Of a stretch of 64,000 nucleotides of DNA, positions 50,442 through 59,379 are shown piece by piece. Under the pieces are notes generated by a model. It saw only the letters and a list, made by a program, of their open reading frames with translations, ran no database searches and was not told where the DNA came from. The number at the start of each line of letters is the position of its first letter. Position 1 is the stretch's first letter. The position numbers and the translations under genes were made by a program. Origin of the DNA: CAZJYI01 sp964550025 (GTDB lineage Bacteria; Verrucomicrobiota; Kiritimatiellia; UBA8416; CAYOBW01); NCBI GenBank assembly GCA_964550025.1, contig CAZJYI010000024.1, positions 1-64,000 on the forward strand. The letters run 5' to 3'.

Positions 50442-53400
50442 ATGAGATTCCTGGCAGGCAAGTCACGTCCAGCGGTATCCATCGTGTTTCTCGGAGTGTT
50501 CGCTTTGCTTGGGGCTCGGCAGCTTCGAGCAGAGGGCGGCGTCATCACGGGCAGAGTAGACTTCATCTGGCCAAACGGTGTTGCCCCTTGCACCAACATG
50601 GTCATGTGGGATGTGTGGCGGGACCCCATCAGTACCAATACGATCCGGCGGCGCTCCACGAGGACGGATGGCCAGGGACGGTTCGAATTCCGGGGTCTGA
50701 CCAACTCTTTCCACTTCATATACACCGACGCGTGGAACAGTTCCACGAACAACGTGGCGGACCGCTGGTTCAGTCCCATCTGCACAAACCTCGCTACCAA
50801 CGCGTTCTTCTACGTTCCCCGCGACCTGCAGGGCAACACGGACTGGTACAATATCCCGAGGGGCCTCGACGGTTACAACTTCATCGACAGGCCCCTGCAC
50901 ACCAACTACGCGGAGATCATCCTGCCCCCCGGCGGGGTCATCGAGGGCAAAATCGAGAATCAAAGCGGTACGGCCATCGATGGCGGGGGGCTGGGCGCGT
51001 TCTCCGTACGCGAGAACGGCAATCTCGTAAACACGCCGCGCGCACAGAGCGACAGCAACGGCTTGGCCAGGATCGACAAGCTCTGGCCGGGGAAGTTCTT
51101 TCCGTACACATACACCTCTACGAATGTCTACGACCAGTACCACCCCGGCGTGGAGTACTTCGGCCCGCCGACGCCGTCCGGCATGCCCCAGGGAGCGCAG
51201 AGCGTCGACGTCAATACCGGATCAACGGCATCTATCACCTTCTCGCTCCGCAACGCCGACAACCTTGATGTGCGGTTCATGACGACGAACAGCATGCCGC
51301 TTCCGGACGTCCGGGTCAGCGTGAGGGACATCTGGGGGGACACGGTCAGCACGGAGGATACGACGGACGCCAGCGGCGAGGCCACCATTACCAAGATCAA
51401 GCCGGGCACGAATTACCTCTTCGGCGCGCCGTCCGGCTCCTCGGGTTGCATGTACGAGTACTGGGGCGGCCGTTTCACTTCGACAAACGAGATTCGGGGC
51501 GAAGGAGATCCCTGGGTCTACAGGCAGACTGACCCGCCTCCTCACAACGCCGAGCCAATCATTGTCCATCCCAACGGTTCACTCGGAACCAACACGATCG
51601 CAACGACGGTGGATCCCTTTCCTCAACTGACGGTCACCGTCCGGAACGGCAACACGGGCGGTCCGGTAACCGGTATCCGCGTTACGGCCCACGGCAGCGA
51701 GGGGCAGTCGTACGGCTGGAGCTACACCGACGGGAACGGCACGGCCGAACCGAAAACGATTCCCGGGTACACCTACCTGGATGGCTGGCGGAACGAATTC
51801 GTGAGCACGAACATCATGTCCGGCTATGTTGGGGGCGTTTCGCATTGGGGGGACGAGCACCGCGTGCCGGATGGAGCCACACCCGTCCTCACAGTGCCGG
51901 GCCGGCACACCGACGTCACCCTCGATCTCTTTCCCGGCGCGGAACAGGACATAATCGTCCGGGGCGATCATACGGGGGCGGTCGTCAGGGTGCTCGTCGA
52001 TGGCGTCCAGTACCACTGGCGGGGAGTAGATGCCTCGGGAGTGACGACGGCGATCATTCCGAGCAACTCAACGGCCTGGGTCTCGATAGACACACCAACG
52101 CACATGAGCACGGTGCGGATGAGCCACGCAGAGAGCGTCTACGTCGAGACCGGGGACAATCCTCTGGTCATCGACATGCCGCAGGGACAGACCCTTGACG
52201 GGAGGATTCTCTTCGAGACCGACGGTCCGGCTGTCGCCGCGGAAGGAAGCTACGTATCGGTATACGCGCCGAACGCACTGGGAGGGTACAATTCCGCCTA
52301 CGCCTTCGCCAATCCCGACGGGACGTTCACAGTCAACGGGCTACCCGCGGGAACCACATGCACGCTCGATGCCTATCCGGGCAACATGCACGGCTTCGGC
52401 ATGCCCTACCTGCGATCAAGCGGAACCATCCTGATTCTCGAGGGGGCGCCCTGGCGCGGTACCGCGACCAAGACCATCGTCCTGCCGCGAGGTTCGTGGA
52501 TTGAGGGCAACCTGGGAGTGGAGGGTATCGCCGTTGTCGGTGTAGACGCAGCCGGTGAAAGCGTAGACGAGGACGTGACGGCAAGCGACGGGGCGTTTGC
52601 GCTGTTGGGGAAAGCCGACGGCGAGCTCTACGTCCGCACGGTAGGCAATGATGTGTACCCCTCCGCGTGGATCGGTCCGTCCGGGGCGACAGTAGCCACG
52701 AGCTCGGTCCCCACCGGACAGGCGTTCGACCTGCCCGCCCCGGGCGAGACGACCAATGCGCCCCCCGTCGCCCTTCCACGCGGCCCTGGTGCGCTGCGAT
52801 TCCACGTAACAGCGGACCGCCACGGCAATCCGGTCTCGGGCGCCGAGGCCGTTGTTTCGACACCGGACGGGTTCACGATTGCTGAAGCTGCCGTTCCCTC
52901 CCACGGAAACGTGACGATATCGGGTCTGCCCGCGGATACGCCCCTGGCGGTCGGCGCCCACTGCGACGGCTACACCACGGTCTGGTACCCCGCCGTTCCG
53001 GGAAGCGATGACATCACGGACGTTCCGGCCGCGGCCGGAACGATTGTGCTCACAGGGGGCGGGCTCACGAACGACGTCAGCCTGCCGTTGCAGGAACCCG
53101 GCCCCGGCCCGCTGATCAGCGACGTGTCCCCCCTGGTCGTCGACGCCTCCCCCAATCCGGCCACAATCGGCATGGACAACGTAACGACGACCTTTATCGT
53201 GTCAAACGCCGGACCACATATGGCCACGATCGTCGACGTGCTGATCCCGGAGACAACGGGTGCCTGCTACAGCGCTTCCGGCGGCAGCCTGGAAGACGGC
53301 GGGCCAACCGTCGAGCTCGGCAGGCTGTATCCCGGTGCCAGCCTCACCGGCACGGTCGACCTGGTGGTGATGGCGACCGGGTTGTTCGAGGTCGCCGTGG

Positions 53401-53852
53401 CGGCAACGCCCGGCGGCTTCGACCCGGACGCGAGCAACAACGTGAGGCAGTTCACACTCGAAGGCCTTGACGCGGCGGACGATGACGGCGACGGCATTCC
53501 CAACTGGTTCGAGACCGCACACTCGGGATCGGCAACAGGAATGGCGCCGGGCGGTGACGGCGACTTTGACTTGATCATCAATCTCGACGAATGGCTTCAG
53601 CGCTCCGATCCGTCCGTCCCCAATGCGCCGTTCGGCATACAGGACGCAAAACCGAACGTGGATGGCGGCATCTCATTCGACATTCCCACCAGGGAAGCAC
53701 GGGCCTACATCATCTACCGCAGTCGGAATCTCCGCGACGCCCCGATCTGGACACGGCTGGGCACCGTCGGAGGATCGGGCGAACGTATTTCCATCCATGA
53801 CCCGAACGGCGGAACCCAAGCCTGGTACCGCGCCGCTGCTCAGGCGCCTTGA
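50442..53852 (+). CDS. Secreted protein with carboxypeptidase-regulatory-like and DUF11-like domains (1136 aa)
   Basis: GAGAGGGGG before the ATG; signal peptide 1-30 (ending RQLRAEG). Residues 31-890 are a series of beta-sandwich domains of the carboxypeptidase regulatory/SdrB type, seen as repeated GGVIEGKI, TDASGEATITKIKPG, DGNGTAEPKTIPGYTYL and PDGTFTVNGLPAGTTCTL blocks. A DUF11-like domain follows (902-1007; DASPNPATIGMDNVTTTFIVSN), then a Ca-binding DDDGDGIPNWFE segment (1010-1053) and the common C-terminal module (1067-1136; W near the middle, ending AWYRAAAQAP). A fibrous surface or extracellular protein with no catalytic motif. The possible PHP-like gene starts 13 bases after its stop, so the two may be cotranscribed. 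Confidence 0.82.
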   Translation: MRFLAGKSRPAVSIVFLGVFALLGARQLRAEGGVITGRVDFIWPNGVAPCTNMVMWDVWRDPISTNTIRRRSTRTDGQGRFEFRGLTNSFHFIYTDAWNSSTNNVADRWFSPICTNLATNAFFYVPRDLQGNTDWYNIPRGLDGYNFIDRPLHTNYAEIILPPGGVIEGKIENQSGTAIDGGGLGAFSVRENGNLVNTPRAQSDSNGLARIDKLWPGKFFPYTYTSTNVYDQYHPGVEYFGPPTPSGMPQGAQSVDVNTGSTASITFSLRNADNLDVRFMTTNSMPLPDVRVSVRDIWGDTVSTEDTTDASGEATITKIKPGTNYLFGAPSGSSGCMYEYWGGRFTSTNEIRGEGDPWVYRQTDPPPHNAEPIIVHPNGSLGTNTIATTVDPFPQLTVTVRNGNTGGPVTGIRVTAHGSEGQSYGWSYTDGNGTAEPKTIPGYTYLDGWRNEFVSTNIMSGYVGGVSHWGDEHRVPDGATPVLTVPGRHTDVTLDLFPGAEQDIIVRGDHTGAVVRVLVDGVQYHWRGVDASGVTTAIIPSNSTAWVSIDTPTHMSTVRMSHAESVYVETGDNPLVIDMPQGQTLDGRILFETDGPAVAAEGSYVSVYAPNALGGYNSAYAFANPDGTFTVNGLPAGTTCTLDAYPGNMHGFGMPYLRSSGTILILEGAPWRGTATKTIVLPRGSWIEGNLGVEGIAVVGVDAAGESVDEDVTASDGAFALLGKADGELYVRTVGNDVYPSAWIGPSGATVATSSVPTGQAFDLPAPGETTNAPPVALPRGPGALRFHVTADRHGNPVSGAEAVVSTPDGFTIAEAAVPSHGNVTISGLPADTPLAVGAHCDGYTTVWYPAVPGSDDITDVPAAAGTIVLTGGGLTNDVSLPLQEPGPGPLISDVSPLVVDASPNPATIGMDNVTTTFIVSNAGPHMATIVDVLIPETTGACYSASGGSLEDGGPTVELGRLYPGASLTGTVDLVVMATGLFEVAVAATPGGFDPDASNNVRQFTLEGLDAADDDGDGIPNWFETAHSGSATGMAPGGDGDFDLIINLDEWLQRSDPSVPNAPFGIQDAKPNVDGGISFDIPTREARAYIIYRSRNLRDAPIWTRLGTVGGSGERISIHDPNGGTQAWYRAAAQAP

Positions 53853-53865
53853 GACAAGAGTAGCG

Positions 53866-54657
53866 ATGAAGATTCTTGCCGATACGCGGATTCACATCTA
53901 CCCGTGCCACGACAAGGCGCGGCTGTTCCGGAGTCTGCTCGCCAACCTGGACACGCTGGCCCCCTGCCATCTCATGGCCATGTTCCTGACGGAGCGCAGC
54001 GGTCACGGCGTGTTCGATGAACTGGCGAATCTATCGGGCGGTCACGTGGGAACGGGCCTCGAAGTGGCGCCGACCGATGAGCCCGAATGCCTGGCGCTTT
54101 TCCAAAACGACTGGCCGGTGCTCTGCATCTACGCGGGGCGCCACATCGTCACGAAGGAGGGGCTGGACATTCTGGCATTGACGCTTCGCAGCAGCGTGCC
54201 GGACGGTCTGCCGGCCGACCAGACAATTGCGCGCATACTGCGCCTGGGCGCTGTTCCCGTCCTGGCCTGGAGTCCGGAGACGTGGACCGGGTTTCGCGTG
54301 CGGCACGTGAAGCGTCTCCTGCGGACCTGCCAGCCGGGCGAGCTGCTGGTTGGCGATTCGGCGCTGCGCCCGACATACCTGCCCAAACCGCGAATGCTGC
54401 GGTACGCACGCGCACAGGGATTTGCGATGGTATCCGGTTCCGACCTGCTGCCCTATTCCGGGGACGAGTTACTGGCCGGATCGTACGGATCGCGAATCGA
54501 ATGCGAGTTCCGGCACACGGAACCCGTGACCAGCTTGCGCGAAGGACTGCGCGACCCGGAGACACGGATACGCAACGTCGCCAGACCGATGGGGTTCTTC
54601 ACGGTCCTCAAACGGCGTGCCCGTGCCCGGATTGCGCGCAAACGGAACGCTCAGTAG
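53866..54657 (+). CDS. Possible PHP-like metal-dependent hydrolase fold protein (263 aa)
   Basis: ATG at 53866 (MKILADTRIHIYPCHD). The opening strand with HIY-CHD, then GLDILALTLRSSVPDGLPADQTIARI, AVPVLAWSPETWTGFRVRHVKRLL, GELLVGDSALRP and AMVSGSDLLPYSGDE are arranged like PHP-type TIM-barrel proteins found in Planctomycetes/Verrucomicrobia genomes. Several metal-ligand positions (H, D, E) are plausible but not certain, so I give no reaction. It follows the secreted protein by 13 bases and converges with the DUF1097-like gene 16 bases away. Confidence 0.5.
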   Translation: MKILADTRIHIYPCHDKARLFRSLLANLDTLAPCHLMAMFLTERSGHGVFDELANLSGGHVGTGLEVAPTDEPECLALFQNDWPVLCIYAGRHIVTKEGLDILALTLRSSVPDGLPADQTIARILRLGAVPVLAWSPETWTGFRVRHVKRLLRTCQPGELLVGDSALRPTYLPKPRMLRYARAQGFAMVSGSDLLPYSGDELLAGSYGSRIECEFRHTEPVTSLREGLRDPETRIRNVARPMGFFTVLKRRARARIARKRNAQ

Positions 54658-54673
54658 CGACCTCAGCCGACGG

Positions 54674-55288
54674 CTATTCCGCCGATGCTTCCGCCGCGTC
54701 GTCCCCACCGGCGCCGACAGCCTTCTCGTAGGCGCCGCGCCAGTACACGGTGATCCATCCGAAGACCTGGCCTACCGTGCAGGCGATCAACTGCGGAATC
54801 GCAATTGAAAGGAACCCGGCTGTGTCCGCAGTTATGCCAATCTTGGCGGCCTCCCCGGCTTCGTTGAGCCCTACACCCCCACCAAGGGTCAGAATGGCAA
54901 AGAACATGCCCGACCCGAAGAAGATACCCGGGATGAAATCAAACATGGGCACCCGCTCGAGGCATATGACGGGAACCACGACGATGAGCACTGCAACGGC
55001 GGTGCCCAGGTATCCCCCCATGCCTGCGGCCGCCAGCTTGCCGCCGAGCAGGACGATGACAATTGAAGCGAGGATCCCAACCGCATACGCGATAACGACC
55101 TTCACTCCGCCCTTCGGCGTGCAGCCGGCCACGAAATACGTTGCCCAGCACTGGAAGGTCACGAAGATCAACAGTCCCGGTCCACCTACGGCGGCTGTTG
55201 AACCCGGGATGAACTTACCGATCAGCATCAATATGAATGCCTGGACCGCCAACCCAATCGGAATCACGATGAACTTTCCAAACGACAT
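54674..55288 (-). CDS. DUF1097-like inner-membrane protein (204 aa)
   Basis: ATG at 55288 (MSFGKFIVIPIGLAVQAFIL) after AAAGGAGCGGGGG. About five or six transmembrane segments (7-25, 38-60, 66-88, 95-125, 130-150, 165-190) with CWATYFVAGCTPKGGVKVV in the second loop, similar to YahC/DUF1097 membrane proteins. Function unknown. Last gene of the minus-strand run that starts at murD; 152 bases separate it from the pseudokinase gene. Confidence 0.6.
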   Translation of the reverse strand: MSFGKFIVIPIGLAVQAFILMLIGKFIPGSTAAVGGPGLLIFVTFQCWATYFVAGCTPKGGVKVVIAYAVGILASIVIVLLGGKLAAAGMGGYLGTAVAVLIVVVPVICLERVPMFDFIPGIFFGSGMFFAILTLGGGVGLNEAGEAAKIGITADTAGFLSIAIPQLIACTVGQVFGWITVYWRGAYEKAVGAGGDDAAEASAE

Positions 55289-55440
55289 ATCCCCCGCTCC
55301 TTTCCTACTACGACCCCTTTGGGCCATTGTGTACACCTCGGGCACCGGTCCGAGGATTCCGTTCGGAGGTAGAGAGCCTACGAGAAAGCCGGGGTCGGGG
55401 TCAAGTGCTCGAATCGCAGCCGGGAACAACGGGGAGTTCC

Positions 55441-58400
55441 TCAGTCGTAGCGTTCCCTCGCCCTCTCTTCAATGCGGTCGGCCTTTCGCCTGAGGCGCCC
55501 GGCCTTGCTCCCCTGGTTGTCCACCTCGAAGAAGTCCGCCATCATCCGGGCCAGCCCCGTGTACGTGGTCATCCTGAAGTAGTCTCCCGCCGGCTCGGGA
55601 TGGTATCGCCGGAAGATCGAGTCGATCCGTCCCAGGGCCTCGTGACGGGTACCGATGCGCGATGCAAACTCGAAGTACTCGCGCGACAGCACTCTGAACG
55701 CCACAACCTCGCGCCCGTGGTCGCGCAGAGCGTCGTGGTAGACGCCACTCACCGCGTTCGTATCTCCCGCTTTGAGCAAGAGGTCAATCTGCCGGGCAAT
55801 GTTCTCGATGATGAGGTCCGTGCGGTCGCCGTGCCGGCGATCCATGCGGCGGGTCTGCCGGCGTGCGTTCGCGGCCGCTACGGCGGCGCCTTCGGTCTCT
55901 GCAATGCGGTCCAACTCCGTTGCATTCGCCAGGCGGACCACATCCGGATAGTCGCGAAAGTCCGTCTTCATGCGGCTGATTACCTGGTTCCATTTCTTGT
56001 TCGAGACAGCCATCTGCTTGAGGAACTCGACATACGTCAGCAGCGCTTCGACGTGCCGCGAGCTCGTTGCCAGGGCCAGTTCATACGCGGCAAGGGCCTG
56101 CTCCCGACGCCCACCGTTCGCCAGGAGCCTGCCCAACCAGAGCAGCCGTGTGGCGCGCTTGTAGTCGCTCGTGCGCCGCTGGGGATCGGCCATGATCTTC
56201 AGTTCGTGTTCGTTGATCTGCCGCCCCGTTTGCGGATCGCGCGTCGTGCCGGCCGCATATTGATCGTTGTTGTAACGACCCGCCGTGAAGTTCCATGCCT
56301 TCGGGGAGGCCTTGTAACCGAACCAGGCGTGCCCGCCCCGTTGCCCCTGCCCTACAATGGTCATGGCGGGGATGCCGTTGGCTTTGGCCGTCATGGTTGC
56401 GAAGTAAGCCTGGTCCGAGCAGATGCCGCCCTTCTTGAGAATGTTCTCCAGAGTGTATTCACTATAGAGTCTCTCGCCGCTGACGGCTTTCTCCATGCGG
56501 TACGGCACCATCGCATAGGCCCGTTCCCATTGCCGCTGCGCCATGTTGACGTACTTCTGGGCCCATGCCAGTTCGCCGTTCGACAACGGGGCATCCACCA
56601 CCCACACGAGCTCGTCCGCGGGCAGCTTGTCGAGCGACACCCGCAACCGCCGTTTCAGGTCGGAATCCCGGAAGAAACCGTAGCGTTCGTACGGATCCAC
56701 GTTGCCGGCGGGCCGGTCGAACACGAGCGCACAGGCCAGGGCGAGATTGCGATACTTGTCTCGCCTCTCGGGATCCCAGGCCCATAACTCGCCCCAGAGA
56801 GACAGCACCCGCTCGATATCGTCTTCCGGCTCGATGCAGGCCAGAAATGCCGTCACGGCTTCGTTCCGGGTCAGCAACCAGCAGAGGAACTCAGCAAAGC
56901 TGCCCGTGCTGTCGGCACCGGCAATCCGCGCCAGGCGCTGCGGCTGCACACGGCGGATGAAGGCGGTCTGCCCGAGCAGCATGGCCGCGGTCTCGCTGTC
57001 GATCAATTTCGAGATCTGCCCCCGTTGCTTGAAGGAAACGTCGGATGCCACCAGTGCCATCACGCAATTGTCAACGGCATCGGCATGCTTCGCCCACGTC
57101 CCACGGGTACAAGCCTCCCGGGTGGCCGCAACAACGCGCCCCCGCGTCTCCGTCCCGTCGATCCGCGAGAGCACGAGCTTCGGGAGTCCGCTGTCGCGAG
57201 GCTTGCGCCCATCATCCTCAACCAGGCCGTCGCGGACGCGTTTCCGCAGGGCCGCCAGCAGGTCCTTGTGCACGTGCGTCAGCAGCGCCGTGCCGCCGAA
57301 CTCTGAATCCAGCAGCGCCATGGGTCTCTGCGCGTCCTTGAACCGCTCGTCCTCGACCAACTCCGTTGCGAGGCCAAGTGCCGCGCGGGCGCGGACGTTC
57401 CTGTCTGTCGCCATCCATGATGCCGTCCACTCTCGCACTTCCGAAGCATCCAACCCTGACTCTTCCGCTTCCGCGCACCACGCCAGGGCTTTTGTGAAGT
57501 CACCGGCGGCAGCCAGATAGCGGGCCACATGCAACGCATGGAATGCCGGGTCGGCAGCCTTGAGCACTTTGGCAAAGTCGCCGTCCGACAACTCGAGAAC
57601 CGGGACTCGGAAGCGTACATTGCCGTCTGCCAGCGCCCAACCCACGGTGAGTACACCCTCTTCGACGGCCTCGATCCGGCCGATGATATCGCGTCGAGCG
57701 CGAACGACCGTGCCCACGACGCGATCGGCGTGACGCCCCGGCAGCGCAAACAGATCGGCGGCAGCCCGGACCTGCGCAGCGTCGTCCAGAACGCGCTGCC
57801 GCCACGGATGAGTGGGGTTGCGAGCCAGCCAGGTTCCGGCGACCTTTTCGGCCGCCGCGTAGCGTCGTTCCCGACTGTAGTTCTGTACGCGTTCTGCCAC
57901 CTCCAGGTAGTCGACAAACCCGTCACCGAGAAACGCTGGCGGCGCGACCGGTTCAGGGGCGGGAGCGGGAACAGGCGCGGCTCCGTCTTCCGCCATGGCG
58001 GGTGCCGGTTCCGGCGGCGCTGCGGGCGCCGGCGGACGCGCGGGTTCCGGCAGACGGGCGGGTTCCGGCAGACGGGCGAGGGCGGCGGGGCGGCGAGGCG
58101 GAGTTGCGCGGGGCAGCTCGATCACGGCGGGTGTGGGAATGATCTCGGGTGCCACCGCTGCCGCGGGGCCGGCCGGAGACGCCGCCCTTCCCGCGGGGCG
58201 CCCGGCGGCGAGAGCCGGCCTGGACATGGACACCCTGTTCGTGGGTGCGGGAGGGACGACCACGGAGTAGGACGGTTCCGCCAGTTCCCTCCGCACGAGC
58301 ACGACGGCGGCCATCAACAGGCCAAGGGCCAATACCCACAGGAAGCGGAGGTGCCACGGGCGGCGGCGCCGGGAAGGGCGCATCACGCGCGGACGACCGG

Positions 58401-59283
58401 CACCCGGAGCTTCCACGCCGGAAGCCGCCTGCGGTCCGACGCCACCGGCCGCGCTCTGCCGCCATGTCTCGGGCACCGCCGCGTACGGCATCGAACCAGC
58501 CATGACACGCCGAATGTCCTCGACCACCTGCCGCCACCGCGGGTAGCGGCACTCCACCCGACTGGCCGTCATGCACTCGATGAGGCGCGACATGGCCGTG
58601 GTCGGTTCGGGCGCGCGGCCGGCTTCCCCCTCGCCGTCCACGACCACGAGCTCGCCGCTGAGCGGGTGCCTGCCCGTCAGCAGGTAACTCATCAGCGCAC
58701 CCAACGAGTAGATGTCCGAACGGCAATCTACGATCCGATTCCCGTCCGCCTGTTCGGGCGACTGACAGGTATCCGCCAGGGCCTCCGGACCGCACGCACC
58801 CCAGGCGATACCGAGCAAGTCACCCACCTTGATGGTGCCGTTCTCGTGAACCCAGATTGTGTCGAGACTGAGGGCCCCGTGGCACACGGCTGCGTTGCGC
58901 CAGGCATGCGCCAGCCCGGCAGCGATCGACTCCGCCAGCTTCAGAACGTCTTCTTCCGCGAGCGAGCCCTTGCGCCGCAGCCAGGCTCCGAGGCTGTAGC
59001 CCGAGGCATACTCCATCGCCACGAAGTGTTGCCCCTCGTGCGTGCCGATCCTGAGCACGCGCAGAATGTCCGGGTGACGCAGATCATCCCCCAGTGTCGC
59101 TGCGTCTTCGAGCTCCTTCCCGAAGCGACTGCTATTCGTGAACGAGGTCGGGAACACGCGCAGAAAGACCTCATGGTTCGCGGCAATGTCGTGCGCCTTG
59201 TAGACCCGCCCGCGCCCGTCCTCGGCCAGCGCATGCAGGATGGCGTATCCGGGAATGTGGTCTTTGAGTTTGCCTTCCTTCAC
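55441..59283 (-). CDS. Membrane pseudokinase fused to a transglutaminase-like ectodomain (1280 aa)
   Basis: GTG start at 59283, weak ribosome-binding site. Residues 8-285 have a Ser/Thr-kinase (Hanks) fold: YAILHALAEDGRGRVYKA, EYASGYSLGAWLRRKG, SDIYSLGALMSYLLTGRHP. The catalytic loop reads HGALSLDT at 135-142 (HRDLKPEN in active kinases), so the catalytic Asp, Lys and Asn are lost; the VAIK Lys is replaced (VFLRVF) and the DFG is DLLG. A basic stretch, TM at about 308-333, and a Pro/Ala-rich linker (about 370-450) lead to a large exported part. It includes a transglutaminase-like core with Cys955 (GGICSDQAYF) and His985 (GGHAWFGY) and TPR-like helices after it. The pseudokinase probably senses or scaffolds inside; the ectodomain may crosslink or cleave amides. 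It lies in the murD-ftsW run. Confidence 0.85.
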   Translation of the reverse strand: MKEGKLKDHIPGYAILHALAEDGRGRVYKAHDIAANHEVFLRVFPTSFTNSSRFGKELEDAATLGDDLRHPDILRVLRIGTHEGQHFVAMEYASGYSLGAWLRRKGSLAEEDVLKLAESIAAGLAHAWRNAAVCHGALSLDTIWVHENGTIKVGDLLGIAWGACGPEALADTCQSPEQADGNRIVDCRSDIYSLGALMSYLLTGRHPLSGELVVVDGEGEAGRAPEPTTAMSRLIECMTASRVECRYPRWRQVVEDIRRVMAGSMPYAAVPETWRQSAAGGVGPQAASGVEAPGAGRPRVMRPSRRRRPWHLRFLWVLALGLLMAAVVLVRRELAEPSYSVVVPPAPTNRVSMSRPALAAGRPAGRAASPAGPAAAVAPEIIPTPAVIELPRATPPRRPAALARLPEPARLPEPARPPAPAAPPEPAPAMAEDGAAPVPAPAPEPVAPPAFLGDGFVDYLEVAERVQNYSRERRYAAAEKVAGTWLARNPTHPWRQRVLDDAAQVRAAADLFALPGRHADRVVGTVVRARRDIIGRIEAVEEGVLTVGWALADGNVRFRVPVLELSDGDFAKVLKAADPAFHALHVARYLAAAGDFTKALAWCAEAEESGLDASEVREWTASWMATDRNVRARAALGLATELVEDERFKDAQRPMALLDSEFGGTALLTHVHKDLLAALRKRVRDGLVEDDGRKPRDSGLPKLVLSRIDGTETRGRVVAATREACTRGTWAKHADAVDNCVMALVASDVSFKQRGQISKLIDSETAAMLLGQTAFIRRVQPQRLARIAGADSTGSFAEFLCWLLTRNEAVTAFLACIEPEDDIERVLSLWGELWAWDPERRDKYRNLALACALVFDRPAGNVDPYERYGFFRDSDLKRRLRVSLDKLPADELVWVVDAPLSNGELAWAQKYVNMAQRQWERAYAMVPYRMEKAVSGERLYSEYTLENILKKGGICSDQAYFATMTAKANGIPAMTIVGQGQRGGHAWFGYKASPKAWNFTAGRYNNDQYAAGTTRDPQTGRQINEHELKIMADPQRRTSDYKRATRLLWLGRLLANGGRREQALAAYELALATSSRHVEALLTYVEFLKQMAVSNKKWNQVISRMKTDFRDYPDVVRLANATELDRIAETEGAAVAAANARRQTRRMDRRHGDRTDLIIENIARQIDLLLKAGDTNAVSGVYHDALRDHGREVVAFRVLSREYFEFASRIGTRHEALGRIDSIFRRYHPEPAGDYFRMTTYTGLARMMADFFEVDNQGSKAGRLRRKADRIEERARERYD

Positions 59284-59322
59284 GCCCTGAGGTTAGCGGG
59301 AAAGGCCGGAAAATGCAAGGGG

Positions 59323-59358
59323 ATGGGACCTATGGGACGGATGGGACCTATGGGACGG
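59323..59358 (-). repeat. 9-bp minisatellite ATGGGACCT/ATGGGACGG, four units
   Basis: Four exact-length units alternate CCT and CGG endings in the spacer before the TraB-family gene's 3' end. Same motif as at 14424-14459. Confidence 0.9.
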
Positions 59359-59379
59359 ATGTCCGGGGCGCGCTTCGCT

